DNA from: JAODBJ01 sp963782465
Lineage (GTDB): Bacteria > Actinomycetota > Acidimicrobiia > IMCC26256 > PALSA-610
Direction: 5' to 3'
NCBI GenBank assembly: GCA_963782465.1
Contig: CAWAJR010000002.1
Location: 434,001-498,000, forward strand
DNA: 64,000 nucleotides
This document shows positions 1 to 8,739 of this stretch, piece by piece. The notes under the pieces were generated by a model. The model saw nothing but the letters and a program-made list of their open reading frames with translations. It had not been told where the DNA came from and did not search any database. The position numbers and the translations under genes were made by a program. The stretch's first letter is position 1. Each line of letters opens with the position of its first letter.

Positions 1-1
1 C

Positions 2-742
2 GCCGCCTCGGCACCGTTCCTGTTCGACGCGGGCACGTTCGCGGCGTCCGCGATCCTGCTGTCGACGATCGCCGGTTCGTTCCGCGCCACCCGTGACGTC
101 GCGGCACACTCGTTCCGACGAGAGATCGGCGAGGGACTGCGATTCGTGCGCGACTCCCGGACACTGGGCGTCCTCGCGGCCGGCACCGGCCTGCTCGCGT
201 TCTTCAGTTTGGGCAACCTGTCGGTGCTGGTCTTGTTCGCGCTGTCCTCGAAGGGGCTCGATCTCCCGAGCGTCGGCTACGGCTATCTGCTGATGACGAT
301 CGCGCTCGGTGGGCTCGGCGGCAGCCTCTCGGTCGAGCGCCTCACCCGGCGGTTCGAGCAGGTGCCGGTGCTGACCGCAGCGGTCGCGATCAACGGCGCC
401 GCATATCTCTTGCTCGCCGTCGCACACGGCCCGGCGCTCGCAACGGTCGCGACCGTCGCCTGGGGCGCGGCGGTCAGCACCGGGATGATCGTCTCGATCA
501 GCATGCGCCAGACGCTCACTCCCGATCATCTGCTCGGACGGGTCATGAGCGTGTACCGCGTCCTCGTCGGGTTCGGTGGCGTGACCGGTGCCCTCCTCGC
601 CGGTGTGCTCGCGGACGCGTTCGGGCTGCGCAGCCCCTATTTCTTCTCCGGCGCGGCGCAACTCGCGCTCGCGCCTCTCTTCGGCATCACATTGCAACAC
701 GCGGGGAACACCCGAACGAACGTCGACGGTGGGAGTCTTTGA
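2..742 (+). CDS. MFS transporter, C-terminal part (5' end outside window)
   Basis: The open frame runs in from base 2 with no stop, so the N-terminus lies before the window. The 246 visible residues form repeated hydrophobic spans (for example residues 1-25, 55-80, 90-110 and 125-150) separated by short Arg-rich loops such as 'SVERLTRRFEQ'. This is the pattern of the C-terminal half of a major facilitator superfamily exporter, closest in feel to the MFS_3/EntS-like group. It would act in the cytoplasmic membrane; the substrate cannot be told. Its TGA stop (740-742) shares one base with the ATG of the next gene (TGATG), suggesting translational coupling. A GTG at 146 could be mistaken for the start, but membrane-type sequence continues upstream of it. 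Confidence 0.85.
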   Translation, partial: AASAPFLFDAGTFAASAILLSTIAGSFRATRDVAAHSFRREIGEGLRFVRDSRTLGVLAAGTGLLAFFSLGNLSVLVLFALSSKGLDLPSVGYGYLLMTIALGGLGGSLSVERLTRRFEQVPVLTAAVAINGAAYLLLAVAHGPALATVATVAWGAAVSTGMIVSISMRQTLTPDHLLGRVMSVYRVLVGFGGVTGALLAGVLADAFGLRSPYFFSGAAQLALAPLFGITLQHAGNTRTNVDGGSL

Positions 743-2235
743 TGAGCACACTTCGCAGGTACATCCGGGCGGCTGCGGTTGCGATACTGACGATCGCGTC
801 GGTGACCGCGTTCTCGGCGGGTGGAGCAGGCGCGTCCGCCGCGTCGGGCACGTTTTGCGCCAGTGGGGACGCGACGATCGTCAACGCGCTCGCGAACACA
901 ACGGTCGATGGGTACATCGCGGGCGCGTTGGCCTTCCGCGGCCTCGCACCCGGTGCGTCAACCGGCGCGTTCCCGATCGCGGCGCTGGTATCGGCCGGCT
1001 GCCGGACCAGCCAACAGCTGCAGCTCTTCGCCGCGGCATCGTCGCCGCCGGCAGCCGCGCCGGCGACTGGCGCGCTCCTCACCGCGACGTTCACGGTGGT
1101 GTCGCGGCAATCGACCGACGTCCTCGCGATGGTGAGGAGCGGCGGCGCACTCGGCGTCAAACAGTTGACGACCGACGTCGCGCCGAGCTCGCCGCAGCAC
1201 GGCGCAATCGTTGTCGTGAACGCGGCGAACGCCGGTGCCGTCGACGTGTACATCGACGGCACGCGCACCAAGACCCATCTCTCCAACGGTGGACGGGCCC
1301 GCACGGATGTCGTGGCCCACGGCACGAGCAGCACCCACCGCGTCAAGTTCACCCGCACGGGCACGAGCACGCCGGTTGCCGCAACGCAGGCGGTGTCGCT
1401 CGGCGACGGAGACGGCACCACCGTGTACCTGACGTCGGCCGGCAACGGCAGCAACGTCGCGACCGTGACCGCGAAATTCGCGGAAGCCGGCGGTTACCGC
1501 ATGGTCACCGCCGACGGCGGCGTGTTCGCCTTCGGGAGCGCCCGCTTCTTCGGGTCGGCGGGCAACCTTCCGCTCGCCTCCCCGATCGTTGCCGCCGCGT
1601 CGAGCCCCAGCCGCAACGGGTACTGGCTCGCGGCGGCCGATGGCGGTGTGTTCGCGTTCGGCGACGCGCACTTCTTCGGGTCGGCCGCGCAGCTGCAGCT
1701 GAGCGCGCCGGTCGTCGCGATCGCGCCGACCCCGAGCGGGCGCGGCTACTGGCTGGCAACCGCCGACGGCGGCGTCTTCGCGTTCGGCGACGCACAGTTC
1801 CGCGGGTCGGCGGGAGCGCTTCCCCTCACCGCGCCGGTCGTGAGCTTCGCACCCACCGGGAGCGGCAACGGGTACTACCTGCTCGGCCAGGATGGCGGCG
1901 TCTTCGCGTACGGCGACGCACAGTTCCGCGGTGGCGCGACCCAATCGGGTACCACGCCGGTGGCGATCGGCGTCCCCTCGACCGGTACCGACTACTGGGT
2001 GTTGTTCGCGAACGGCGGCCGCACCGACGTGGGCGCGGCTCGCTTCTTCCTGTTCCCGCAGCCGAACCCCTGGCCGCCGGTGCAGGCGCCCCTCGTGTCG
2101 ATGCTCGCGACCGCAGGCCCGCACGGGCTCTGGGCGGCCGCCGCCGACGGTGGCCTGTTCACCCTCGGGGATGCACCGTTCCGGGGCAATCTCGTGACCA
2201 CACCGCATGCCGCACCGGTCGTCGCGATCATGTAG
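742..2235 (+). CDS. Secreted protein, DUF4397-like domain plus six DGGVFAFGDA-type repeats
   Basis: A 497-residue protein with an N-terminal signal peptide (hydrophobic residues about 9-30, Ala-rich cleavage region), so probably exported. Residues about 35-240 resemble the DUF4397 fold, with a 'NAGAVDVYIDG' motif. From about residue 250 to the end there are six repeats of roughly 40-45 residues. The first four carry the core 'DGGVFAFGDAxFxGSA'; the last two are degenerate ('NGGRTDVGAARFF', 'DGGLFTLGDAPFRG'). Six blades suggest a beta-propeller. Such repeats are known from many secreted actinobacterial proteins of unknown role, often cell-surface or autolysin-associated. The ATG at 742 overlaps the upstream MFS stop; a TTG at 739 would add one Met and is less likely. 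Function is unknown. Confidence 0.85.
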   Translation: MSTLRRYIRAAAVAILTIASVTAFSAGGAGASAASGTFCASGDATIVNALANTTVDGYIAGALAFRGLAPGASTGAFPIAALVSAGCRTSQQLQLFAAASSPPAAAPATGALLTATFTVVSRQSTDVLAMVRSGGALGVKQLTTDVAPSSPQHGAIVVVNAANAGAVDVYIDGTRTKTHLSNGGRARTDVVAHGTSSTHRVKFTRTGTSTPVAATQAVSLGDGDGTTVYLTSAGNGSNVATVTAKFAEAGGYRMVTADGGVFAFGSARFFGSAGNLPLASPIVAAASSPSRNGYWLAAADGGVFAFGDAHFFGSAAQLQLSAPVVAIAPTPSGRGYWLATADGGVFAFGDAQFRGSAGALPLTAPVVSFAPTGSGNGYYLLGQDGGVFAYGDAQFRGGATQSGTTPVAIGVPSTGTDYWVLFANGGRTDVGAARFFLFPQPNPWPPVQAPLVSMLATAGPHGLWAAAADGGLFTLGDAPFRGNLVTTPHAAPVVAIM

Positions 2236-2268
2236 ACGTTCCGTCTGCCCGTCGCTAGCGTCGCGAGG

Positions 2269-3165
2269 GTGCACGTGCTCGCGGCAACCGCCGACGGTCT
2301 GTTCGCCATCGACGACGACGGCGTCTCGACACGACTGTTCGCGGGCACGGTCGACGCGGTGACGCGCGGCGCGAACGGCGACGCGTGGGCGATCGCCGGT
2401 GGTCACGATCTCCTCCGGGTCGAGGGCGCGGACATCGAGAAGGTCGCGCACACCGCCGACGACCTCACCTGCGTCGTCGCGACGGCCGGCGACGTGTTCG
2501 CCGGCACGGTCGGCGCCCATGTCTTGAAGCTCGACGGTGGCACCTTGACCCGGGTCGAGTCGTTCGACCGTCTCGATCACCGCGACGAATGGACGCAACC
2601 CTGGGGTGCACCCGGCGACGCGCGATCGTTCGCCACCGACGGTCGCGACACCGTGTTCGTCAACGTGCACGTCGGCGGCGTGCTGCGCACGAACGACCGG
2701 GGTGCGACGTGGGAACCGACGATCGACCACGAGGTCGACGTCCACCAGGTCGTGCTCGCGCCCGACGGCCGGCTCTTCGCGGCGACGGGCGTCGCCGGCC
2801 TGGCAGTCAGCACCGACGGCGGGACGACGTGGCGCTTCGAGAGCGAAGGGCTGCGCGGCACCTACGCGCGGGCAGTCGCACCCGTGCCCGGCGGCGTCGT
2901 CGTCAGTGCGTCGAACGGGCCGTTCACGCACGAGGGTTCCGTGTACCGCAAAGACGACGGCGACCCGTCGTTCCGCCTCTGCGACATCGGCCTTCCGCCC
3001 CACTTCGACGGCAACATCGACTCGCACTGGCTGGCTGCGAAGGGCGGCAAGGTCGCGTGTGCCGCACCGAGCGGCACGGTTTACCGGAGCGACGACGCGG
3101 GCGAGACCTGGCAGGTGCTCGCGGGAGCGGTGCACCACCCGAACGCGATCCTCGTCATGGACTGA
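2269..3165 (+). CDS. BNR/Asp-box repeat protein (sialidase-like propeller, no signal peptide)
   Basis: A 298-residue protein starting at GTG 2269. It carries at least three Asp-box motifs of the SxDxGxTW type: 'RTNDRGATW' (about residue 143), 'STDGGTTW' (about 183) and 'RSDDAGETW' near the C-terminus, spaced through a repetitive beta-rich sequence. This is the fold of BNR/sialidase/Vps10-like propellers (WD40/YVTN-like superfamily). No secretion signal or catalytic sialidase Arg triad is visible, so a glycosidase role is not supported. Related stand-alone actinobacterial proteins are usually annotated as exo-alpha-sialidase or glycosyl hydrolase by fold only. Its 3' end overlaps the convergent MFS gene by 11 bases. 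Confidence 0.8.
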   Translation: MHVLAATADGLFAIDDDGVSTRLFAGTVDAVTRGANGDAWAIAGGHDLLRVEGADIEKVAHTADDLTCVVATAGDVFAGTVGAHVLKLDGGTLTRVESFDRLDHRDEWTQPWGAPGDARSFATDGRDTVFVNVHVGGVLRTNDRGATWEPTIDHEVDVHQVVLAPDGRLFAATGVAGLAVSTDGGTTWRFESEGLRGTYARAVAPVPGGVVVSASNGPFTHEGSVYRKDDGDPSFRLCDIGLPPHFDGNIDSHWLAAKGGKVACAAPSGTVYRSDDAGETWQVLAGAVHHPNAILVMD

Positions 3166-4627
3166 CCGGCTCGGCACGGCTCGAGTCGAAACAGGGTTGC
3201 AGCACACCCGACGCCATGGTCGGTTCGATCGCGCGGCAGTTGCGAATCGTCGCGAAGGCGATGGCACCGCCGGCGATCGCGAGCGCGGCCGACACGTCCA
3301 TCGCGCGCATGAAGGCATGGGTGAACTGCGACGCCCCGTGCGCGCGGTCGAGGCCGACGGCCCCGGGGAGTACGGCGACGGCGAGCAAACCGGCGAGCCG
3401 GGCAACCGCATTGTTGACCCCCGACGCGATGCCGGCGCGGGCGTCGTCGACCGCGCCGAGCACCGCCGCGGTGAGCGGCGCGACCGTGGTCGTGAGCCCG
3501 ATCCCGAAGACGACCGCGGCCGGGAGTACCGCAGTGACGTAATGATCGCCGGCACCGACCCGGCCGAACATCACCAGACCGGCACCGACGACCAACGGGC
3601 CGATCGACATCTGCACCCGTGGACCGATCCGCTGGCTCAGCGCACCCGACCACGAGCTGAAGCACAGCATCAGCAGGGTGATCGGCGCCAGCGACGCGCC
3701 GGCTTCGACCGCCGAGTAGTGCAGTACCTGCTGGAGCTGCAACACGATCAGGAAGAACGCCGCGCCGAGCCCCGAGTACACCGCCAGGGTCGTGGCGTTC
3801 GCACCGGAGAACTGCGGGTTGCGGAACAAGCCGAGCGGCAACATCGGTGAGGGCTTACGCGCCTCGACGGCGAAGAACGACACGAGCGCGCCGACACCGA
3901 TCACACCGATCGTCACCACGAGCGCGCCGGCATTCGCGTTCATTTCGATCAACGCGTACGCGAGGCATGCGAGTGCGATCGAAATGAGCGTCGCACCCAA
4001 GACGTCGACGTGCGGTGCCTCCGGCGCGCGTGACTCCGGGACATGGCGCAGCGCGACCATCACCGCGGCGATTGCGAGGGGAACGTTGATGTAGAAGATC
4101 AACCGCCACGACACCGCGTCGACGAGCCAGCCACCGAGGAACGGTCCGATCGCACTCGTCACGCCGGTCAGCCCCGACCAGGCACCCACCGCCGCGCCAC
4201 GGTCGTCGCTCGCGAACGAGGCGGAGATCAGCGAGAGGCTGCCGGGTACGAGGAGCGCGCCGGCGGCACCCTGCAACGCACGGGCCGCGATCAGCACGCC
4301 GATCGTCGGTGCTGCGCCGCACAGCACCGACGCGACCGTGAAACCGGTGAGGCCGTACACGAACATACGCCGGCGGCCGAAGGTGTCGCCCAGCGAACCG
4401 CCGAGCAACAGCAGGGCGGTGAGGGTGACGAGGTACCCGTCGAGGACCCACTGCAGCGCGCGCAGGCCGACCCCGAAGTCGGAGCCGATCGTCGGCAGCG
4501 CGACGTTCACGACTGTGCTGTCGAGGAACGCGATGCCCGACCCGAGTACCGCGGCCACGAGCACCCAGCGGCCGGCGGGGCTCGCCAGCCGGAGCCCCGG
4601 CGCGGGGCCGCTGGTCGTCGTGCTCAC
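3155..4627 (-). CDS. MFS drug exporter, DHA2 (EmrB/QacA) family
   Basis: A 490-residue membrane protein with about 14 predicted hydrophobic segments, the usual size for the DHA2 family of proton-coupled multidrug exporters. The N-terminal segment 'FLDSTVVNVALPTIG' matches the family motif in TM1 (D1 motif 'lDxTvvNvALP'), and 'GSLGDTFGRRRMFVYG' is the motif A loop between TM2 and TM3. It would pump lipophilic compounds across the cytoplasmic membrane. Its GTG start (4627) overlaps by four bases (GTGA) the stop of the upstream UBP zinc-finger gene, so the two are probably co-translated. The 3' end overlaps the convergent BNR gene. Substrate is unknown. Confidence 0.9.
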   Translation of the reverse strand: MSTTTSGPAPGLRLASPAGRWVLVAAVLGSGIAFLDSTVVNVALPTIGSDFGVGLRALQWVLDGYLVTLTALLLLGGSLGDTFGRRRMFVYGLTGFTVASVLCGAAPTIGVLIAARALQGAAGALLVPGSLSLISASFASDDRGAAVGAWSGLTGVTSAIGPFLGGWLVDAVSWRLIFYINVPLAIAAVMVALRHVPESRAPEAPHVDVLGATLISIALACLAYALIEMNANAGALVVTIGVIGVGALVSFFAVEARKPSPMLPLGLFRNPQFSGANATTLAVYSGLGAAFFLIVLQLQQVLHYSAVEAGASLAPITLLMLCFSSWSGALSQRIGPRVQMSIGPLVVGAGLVMFGRVGAGDHYVTAVLPAAVVFGIGLTTTVAPLTAAVLGAVDDARAGIASGVNNAVARLAGLLAVAVLPGAVGLDRAHGASQFTHAFMRAMDVSAALAIAGGAIAFATIRNCRAIEPTMASGVLQPCFDSSRAEPVSP

Positions 4628-4920
4628 GGGTGAGAGGGGCTCGGGCTTTGGCCGGGGATCTCGAAGAGCAGGTCGTCGGGATAGCAGTAGTACCAGTCTT
4701 CACCGGGCTCGAACGACTGCACGATCGGGTCACCGGTCGCCCGCGCGTGCTTCGTCGCGTGCTTTCCCGGCGACGAGTCGCAACAACCGACATGCCCGCA
4801 CGCGGTGCAGCGCCGCAAGTGCACCCAGTGCCCACCGGTGGCGAGACACTCGACGCAGCCGTCGGCGACCGGTGCGACGTCGGTGATCGTGTCGAGGTGC
4901 GTGCAGTCCACGTTCGCCAT
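4624..4920 (-). CDS. UBP-type zinc finger protein
   Basis: A 98-residue protein that is essentially one zf-UBP domain. The N-terminal Cys-His ('CTHL'), 'CVEC', 'RCTACGHVGCCDSS', 'HATKHARATGDP' and a C-terminal 'WYYCYPDDLLFEI' are the family's zinc ligands and conserved tail. In eukaryotes this domain binds ubiquitin C-termini; small bacterial stand-alone copies are common in actinobacteria but their role is unknown. I chose ATG 4920 over an in-frame ATG at 4935 because a GAGGAG ribosome site sits seven bases before 4920. The stop overlaps the MFS exporter start (GTGA), pointing to coupled expression with drug efflux. It lies 81 bases downstream of the ABC pair on the same strand. Confidence 0.85.
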   Translation of the reverse strand: MANVDCTHLDTITDVAPVADGCVECLATGGHWVHLRRCTACGHVGCCDSSPGKHATKHARATGDPIVQSFEPGEDWYYCYPDDLLFEIPGQSPSPSHP

Positions 4921-5001
4921 CGGTGTACTCCTCATCGTGCCGTCGGCGCCGCAACCCCGATGCCGACGGGTTTGTTCCCGGCCGCCGGGCGACCGGCCGC
5001 G

Positions 5002-6906
5002 TCAGGCCCGGGTATTCGCGGTCCAGCTCCGGTGCAGGCCGGCGTAGACGCCGCCAAGTTCGACCAGTTCGTCGTGCGTCCCGCGTTCCACGATACGACC
5101 CGCGTCGAACACGAGGACGAGGTCGGCGTGTTCCGCGGTCGACAGCCGGTGCGCGACGCTGATCGTCGTTCGACCCTTCGCGACGCGAGCCAGCGCGTCG
5201 GCGAGCGCCCGTTCGGTCTCGGCGTCGACGGCGCTCGTGGCTTCGTCGAGCACGAGCAGCCCGGGCGTGCCGATCTCGGCCCGGGCGAGCGCGACCAGCT
5301 GGCGCTCCCCCACGGAGAGCGACTCACCCCGTTCACCGACACGCGTCGCGAGCCCGTCGGGCAGCCGCAGCAGCCACCACTCGAGACCGAGGCGGGCGAA
5401 CGCGCGCTCGACATCGTCGTCGGTCGCGCCGGGAGCCGCCATCCGCACGTTGTCGGCGATCGTGGTATCGAAGAGGAATCCGTCTTGGGGCACCATGCGT
5501 GTGCCGTCGCGCCGCGCGGTCGCGTCGACATCGCGCAGGTCGTGCCCGCCGACGGTCACCACGCCGACGGTCGGGTCGGCGAGACGGCACAGGAGTTTCG
5601 CGAACGTCGTCTTCCCCGAACCGGTTTCACCGACGATCGCGACGTGTGCGCCCGCCGGGATGTGCACGTTGACGTCGTGCAGCACCGGCTCGCTCCCCCG
5701 GTACGCGAACTCGAGGTGCGCGACGTCGACCGACAGCGCGCCGCGCGGGAAGGTTGCGCCGTGCTCGGGTTCGTGCACGTCGACAGGCACTTCGAGCATG
5801 GCGAGGATCTTGCGCCAGCCCGAAATCGCCGTCTGGGTCTGGTCGAGGATCTCGCTCAACTCGCCGATCGGGCTGAGGAGCAGGTTGACGAGGAACATGA
5901 ACGCGACGACCTTGCCCACGTCGAGCCCCCAGCTGCGGCCGTAGTAGGCGGTGACGACCACGATGGCCCCGATCGCGATCGCGCCGAAGAGGTCGCCGAG
6001 CGGGAACATGGCGGCGAAGTACTTGGCGGCACGGACGCGGGCACGGTACGCGCCGTCGATCCGGTGCCGCAGCCGTCCGCGAGCACGTTCCTGCAACCCG
6101 TACGCCCGGATCACCGCGGCCCCGCCGACGGTCTCGGAGAACTCGGCGAGCATGTCGCCGATGCGCGTGCGTTCCTCGTCGTAGGCAACGAGCTGACGCT
6201 GCTGGAAGGCACGGAAGAGTGGGATGACAGGTGCGTAACAGATCAGCGTGATCACCGTGAGTTGCCACGAGTAGGCGAGCATGACGAGGAAGGTGCCGAC
6301 GATGAGCGTGCCGTTCACCAACCACGACATCGCGCCCCACTGCACGAACCGGGCGAGCGTCTCGACGTCGCTCGTCACCCTCGACACGAACACGCCGCGC
6401 CGAGTGGTGGTGTGCTCGGCCATGCTCAGACGGTGAATGTGCTCGAAGACGCGTACCCGCAAGTTGCACAGCGCCTGTTCGGCCGCCACCACAAGCCGGT
6501 AGTAGGTGAAGCGGCTGACGACGAGCACGAAGATCGTGATCAGCGCGGCGACCGCGCACGTGAGCGGCACGAACGCGGGGCGATAGCCATGGGCGCCGAG
6601 GATGCCGCGGTCGAGGATCACCTGGATCAGCACGGGGATCGCGAGTTTTCCCGCCGCGGCGGCCAACGCGAACACGACCGACGCCTTGATCGCGGCCCGG
6701 AGTTCCGGGCTCGCGCCCAGGCCGCGCCGCAACACGCTGACCGCACCCTCGGGCTCGACGACCTCGTCGTCGTCGAGCATCGCGAAGACGTGTTCCGTGA
6801 ATTCGTCGCGTGCCTGGGCCGGCGCCGCATCGGCCACGACGTCATGGGCGGCGCCCTTGCTCGCCTCACCGTTCGCGAGTTCCCGCACCGCTTCGTCGCG
6901 CGCCAT
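5002..6906 (-). CDS. ABC exporter half-transporter (TMD-NBD), canonical nucleotide site
   Basis: A 634-residue fusion of a type IV exporter membrane domain (about residues 70-370, six membrane segments) and an ATP-binding domain (about 390-630). The NBD shows Walker A 'GETGSGKTT', a signature written 'LSVGERQ' rather than LSGGQ, Walker B 'LLVLDEATSAVD' with the catalytic Glu, and the switch His in 'SVAHRLST'. The next gene upstream encodes the partner half. The two starts and stops overlap (TGATG at 6904-6908), so they are coupled and should form a heterodimeric exporter. GTG 6909 is an alternative start one codon earlier. The substrate (lipid, drug or peptide) cannot be read from sequence. 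Confidence 0.92.
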   Translation of the reverse strand: MARDEAVRELANGEASKGAAHDVVADAAPAQARDEFTEHVFAMLDDDEVVEPEGAVSVLRRGLGASPELRAAIKASVVFALAAAAGKLAIPVLIQVILDRGILGAHGYRPAFVPLTCAVAALITIFVLVVSRFTYYRLVVAAEQALCNLRVRVFEHIHRLSMAEHTTTRRGVFVSRVTSDVETLARFVQWGAMSWLVNGTLIVGTFLVMLAYSWQLTVITLICYAPVIPLFRAFQQRQLVAYDEERTRIGDMLAEFSETVGGAAVIRAYGLQERARGRLRHRIDGAYRARVRAAKYFAAMFPLGDLFGAIAIGAIVVVTAYYGRSWGLDVGKVVAFMFLVNLLLSPIGELSEILDQTQTAISGWRKILAMLEVPVDVHEPEHGATFPRGALSVDVAHLEFAYRGSEPVLHDVNVHIPAGAHVAIVGETGSGKTTFAKLLCRLADPTVGVVTVGGHDLRDVDATARRDGTRMVPQDGFLFDTTIADNVRMAAPGATDDDVERAFARLGLEWWLLRLPDGLATRVGERGESLSVGERQLVALARAEIGTPGLLVLDEATSAVDAETERALADALARVAKGRTTISVAHRLSTAEHADLVLVFDAGRIVERGTHDELVELGGVYAGLHRSWTANTRA

Positions 6907-8669
6907 CACGCCACCTCTTGCTCGTAGGCGCGCACCATCGCCTCGTAGTCGGCGTTGGTCGTGAGCAGTTCGTTGTGCGAGCCCGACGCGACGATGCGGC
7001 CGTCTTGCATGAACAGCACCCGGTCGGCGAGCGCGATCGTCGACACCCGGTGCGCGACGATCAGCGTCGTCATGTTGAGCTCGTCGCGCAACGCGTGCAG
7101 GATGCGCGACTCGACGGTGGCGTCGACCGCCGCGGTCGCGTCGTCGAGCAGGAGGAACCGCGGCCGGCGCACCAACGCTCGAGCCAGCGCGATGCGCTGG
7201 CGTTGACCACCTGAGAGCGTCACGCCCCGTTCACCGATCTCGGTTTCGTACTTCGCCGGCAGCGAGTCGACGAAGGTCGACACCTGCGCGACTCCCGCGG
7301 CCCATCGCACGGCCGTCGTGCCGGCTTCGGCGCCGAGATCGATGTTGTTGGCGAGCGTGTCGGCGAACAGGAACGACTCCTGGAACACGAGCGCGACGGT
7401 CGCCCGCAGCTCCGCACGCGTCGCGACGGCGAGGTCGATCCCACCGACACGAACCACACCCTCGTCGGGGCGGTCGAGCCCGGCCAGGAGCTCGCACAGC
7501 GTGGTCTTGCCGCAGCCCGTCGGGCCGACGAGCGCGACGACCTCGCCCGCGTCGATGTGCAGGGAACAATCGGAGAGCACCGGCTGCGCACCTTCGCGAT
7601 GGCCGTACGTCAGGCGCTCGGCGTCGACTGCGAGGCCGCCGCCGGGCAGGGGCACGGGCCGATCGGCGAGCCGTTCGGGTTGCGCGGCCAGCACGCCGTC
7701 GATGCGATCGAGCGCGACCACCGAACGGGGCATCTCCTCGAGCAGGAACCCGACGACACGCATCGGGAAGGCGAGCAGCGTGAACAGCGACATCGCCTGC
7801 ACGAGGTCGCCCGGGGTGACCGCGCCGGTGGACACGCGCCACCCACCGATCCCGAGGATGGCGATGATCCCGAGGTTCGGCAATGAGTCGAGCATCGGTT
7901 CGAAGAAGGCGCGCAGTCGGCCGACCTCGACGCGCGCCGTGCGGAGGTGATCGGCCGACGTGGCCATACGGTCGATCTCCGCGTCCTCCCGGCCGAGCGT
8001 CTTCACCACCAACGCGCCCTCGAAACTCTCGTGCGCGATCGCGGACACGTCGCCGACGCGTTCCTGTACCTGTTGCGCGGGCCGCTCCACCCGGCGCGTG
8101 TAGAAGCGGTTCAGGGCCGCCATCGCGGGGAACAGCACGATGCCGACCAGCGTGAGGAGCGGGTCGATCAACAACAGCGCGACGACCGAGAACACGATGA
8201 GCACGACGAGCCCGGTCGAGAACGGGAGCGGGTTGATCACTTCCGCCGCGACCATCACGTCGTTGTCGGCGTGCGCGAGCAACGTGCCGGTCGCGTGCTC
8301 GCGGTGGAACGAAAGGGGAACGTCGAGGTAACGGTCGGCGATCTGGTGTCGCAGCGTCGCCATGTTCGCGGCCGCGCTCATCCCGGCGAAGTACCGGCGC
8401 GTGATCACGCCGGCGCTGCGCACGAACGCGACGGCAACGATCGCGATCGCACCCGCCCAGATCGTGCCGCGCGCGACATGGCCCCGGAATGCCGGGATGA
8501 TCACATGGTCGGTGACGCGGCCGAGCACCACCGTGCCGAGCACTGACGTGAGCGCGAACACGACCGAACCGCACACCGACGTGGCGAACGGCACCGGGTG
8601 CGCCCGAATGAACCGGCGCAGCGTCGCGGCGCCGCGACGCCACAAACTGCGATCGGATGTTTCGAGCAC
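6906..8669 (-). CDS. ABC exporter half-transporter (TMD-NBD), degenerate Walker B
   Basis: A 587-residue type IV exporter half with membrane domain (about residues 20-320) and NBD (about 345-587). Walker A 'GPTGCGKTT', signature 'LSGGQRQ' and switch His 'IVAHRVST' are normal, but Walker B reads 'FLLLDDATAAVD' (about residue 509): the catalytic Glu after the Walker B Asp is replaced by Asp. One degenerate and one consensus site is the hallmark of heterodimeric bacterial exporters such as TM287/288 and BmrCD. Start GTG 8669 has an AAGGAAG ribosome site six bases upstream. It is the first gene of a minus-strand run continuing through the partner half, the zinc finger protein and the MFS exporter. 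Confidence 0.92.
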   Translation of the reverse strand: MLETSDRSLWRRGAATLRRFIRAHPVPFATSVCGSVVFALTSVLGTVVLGRVTDHVIIPAFRGHVARGTIWAGAIAIVAVAFVRSAGVITRRYFAGMSAAANMATLRHQIADRYLDVPLSFHREHATGTLLAHADNDVMVAAEVINPLPFSTGLVVLIVFSVVALLLIDPLLTLVGIVLFPAMAALNRFYTRRVERPAQQVQERVGDVSAIAHESFEGALVVKTLGREDAEIDRMATSADHLRTARVEVGRLRAFFEPMLDSLPNLGIIAILGIGGWRVSTGAVTPGDLVQAMSLFTLLAFPMRVVGFLLEEMPRSVVALDRIDGVLAAQPERLADRPVPLPGGGLAVDAERLTYGHREGAQPVLSDCSLHIDAGEVVALVGPTGCGKTTLCELLAGLDRPDEGVVRVGGIDLAVATRAELRATVALVFQESFLFADTLANNIDLGAEAGTTAVRWAAGVAQVSTFVDSLPAKYETEIGERGVTLSGGQRQRIALARALVRRPRFLLLDDATAAVDATVESRILHALRDELNMTTLIVAHRVSTIALADRVLFMQDGRIVASGSHNELLTTNADYEAMVRAYEQEVA

Positions 8670-8739
8670 GTGCGACTTCCTTGCCGGGCCGGCCTTCGCA
8701 GGCTACCGACCGGCGCCGGGGCGAGGTTCCCGAATACGG

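Noticed and set aside
2269..3165. Secreted sialidase
   Set aside because: Asp boxes are present, but there is no signal peptide and no catalytic Arg triad or Tyr/Glu pair that I can identify.
958..3555. An 865-codon minus-strand open frame over the propeller and BNR genes
   Set aside because: Same antisense effect of high third-position GC; the plus strand has signal peptide, repeats and Asp boxes.
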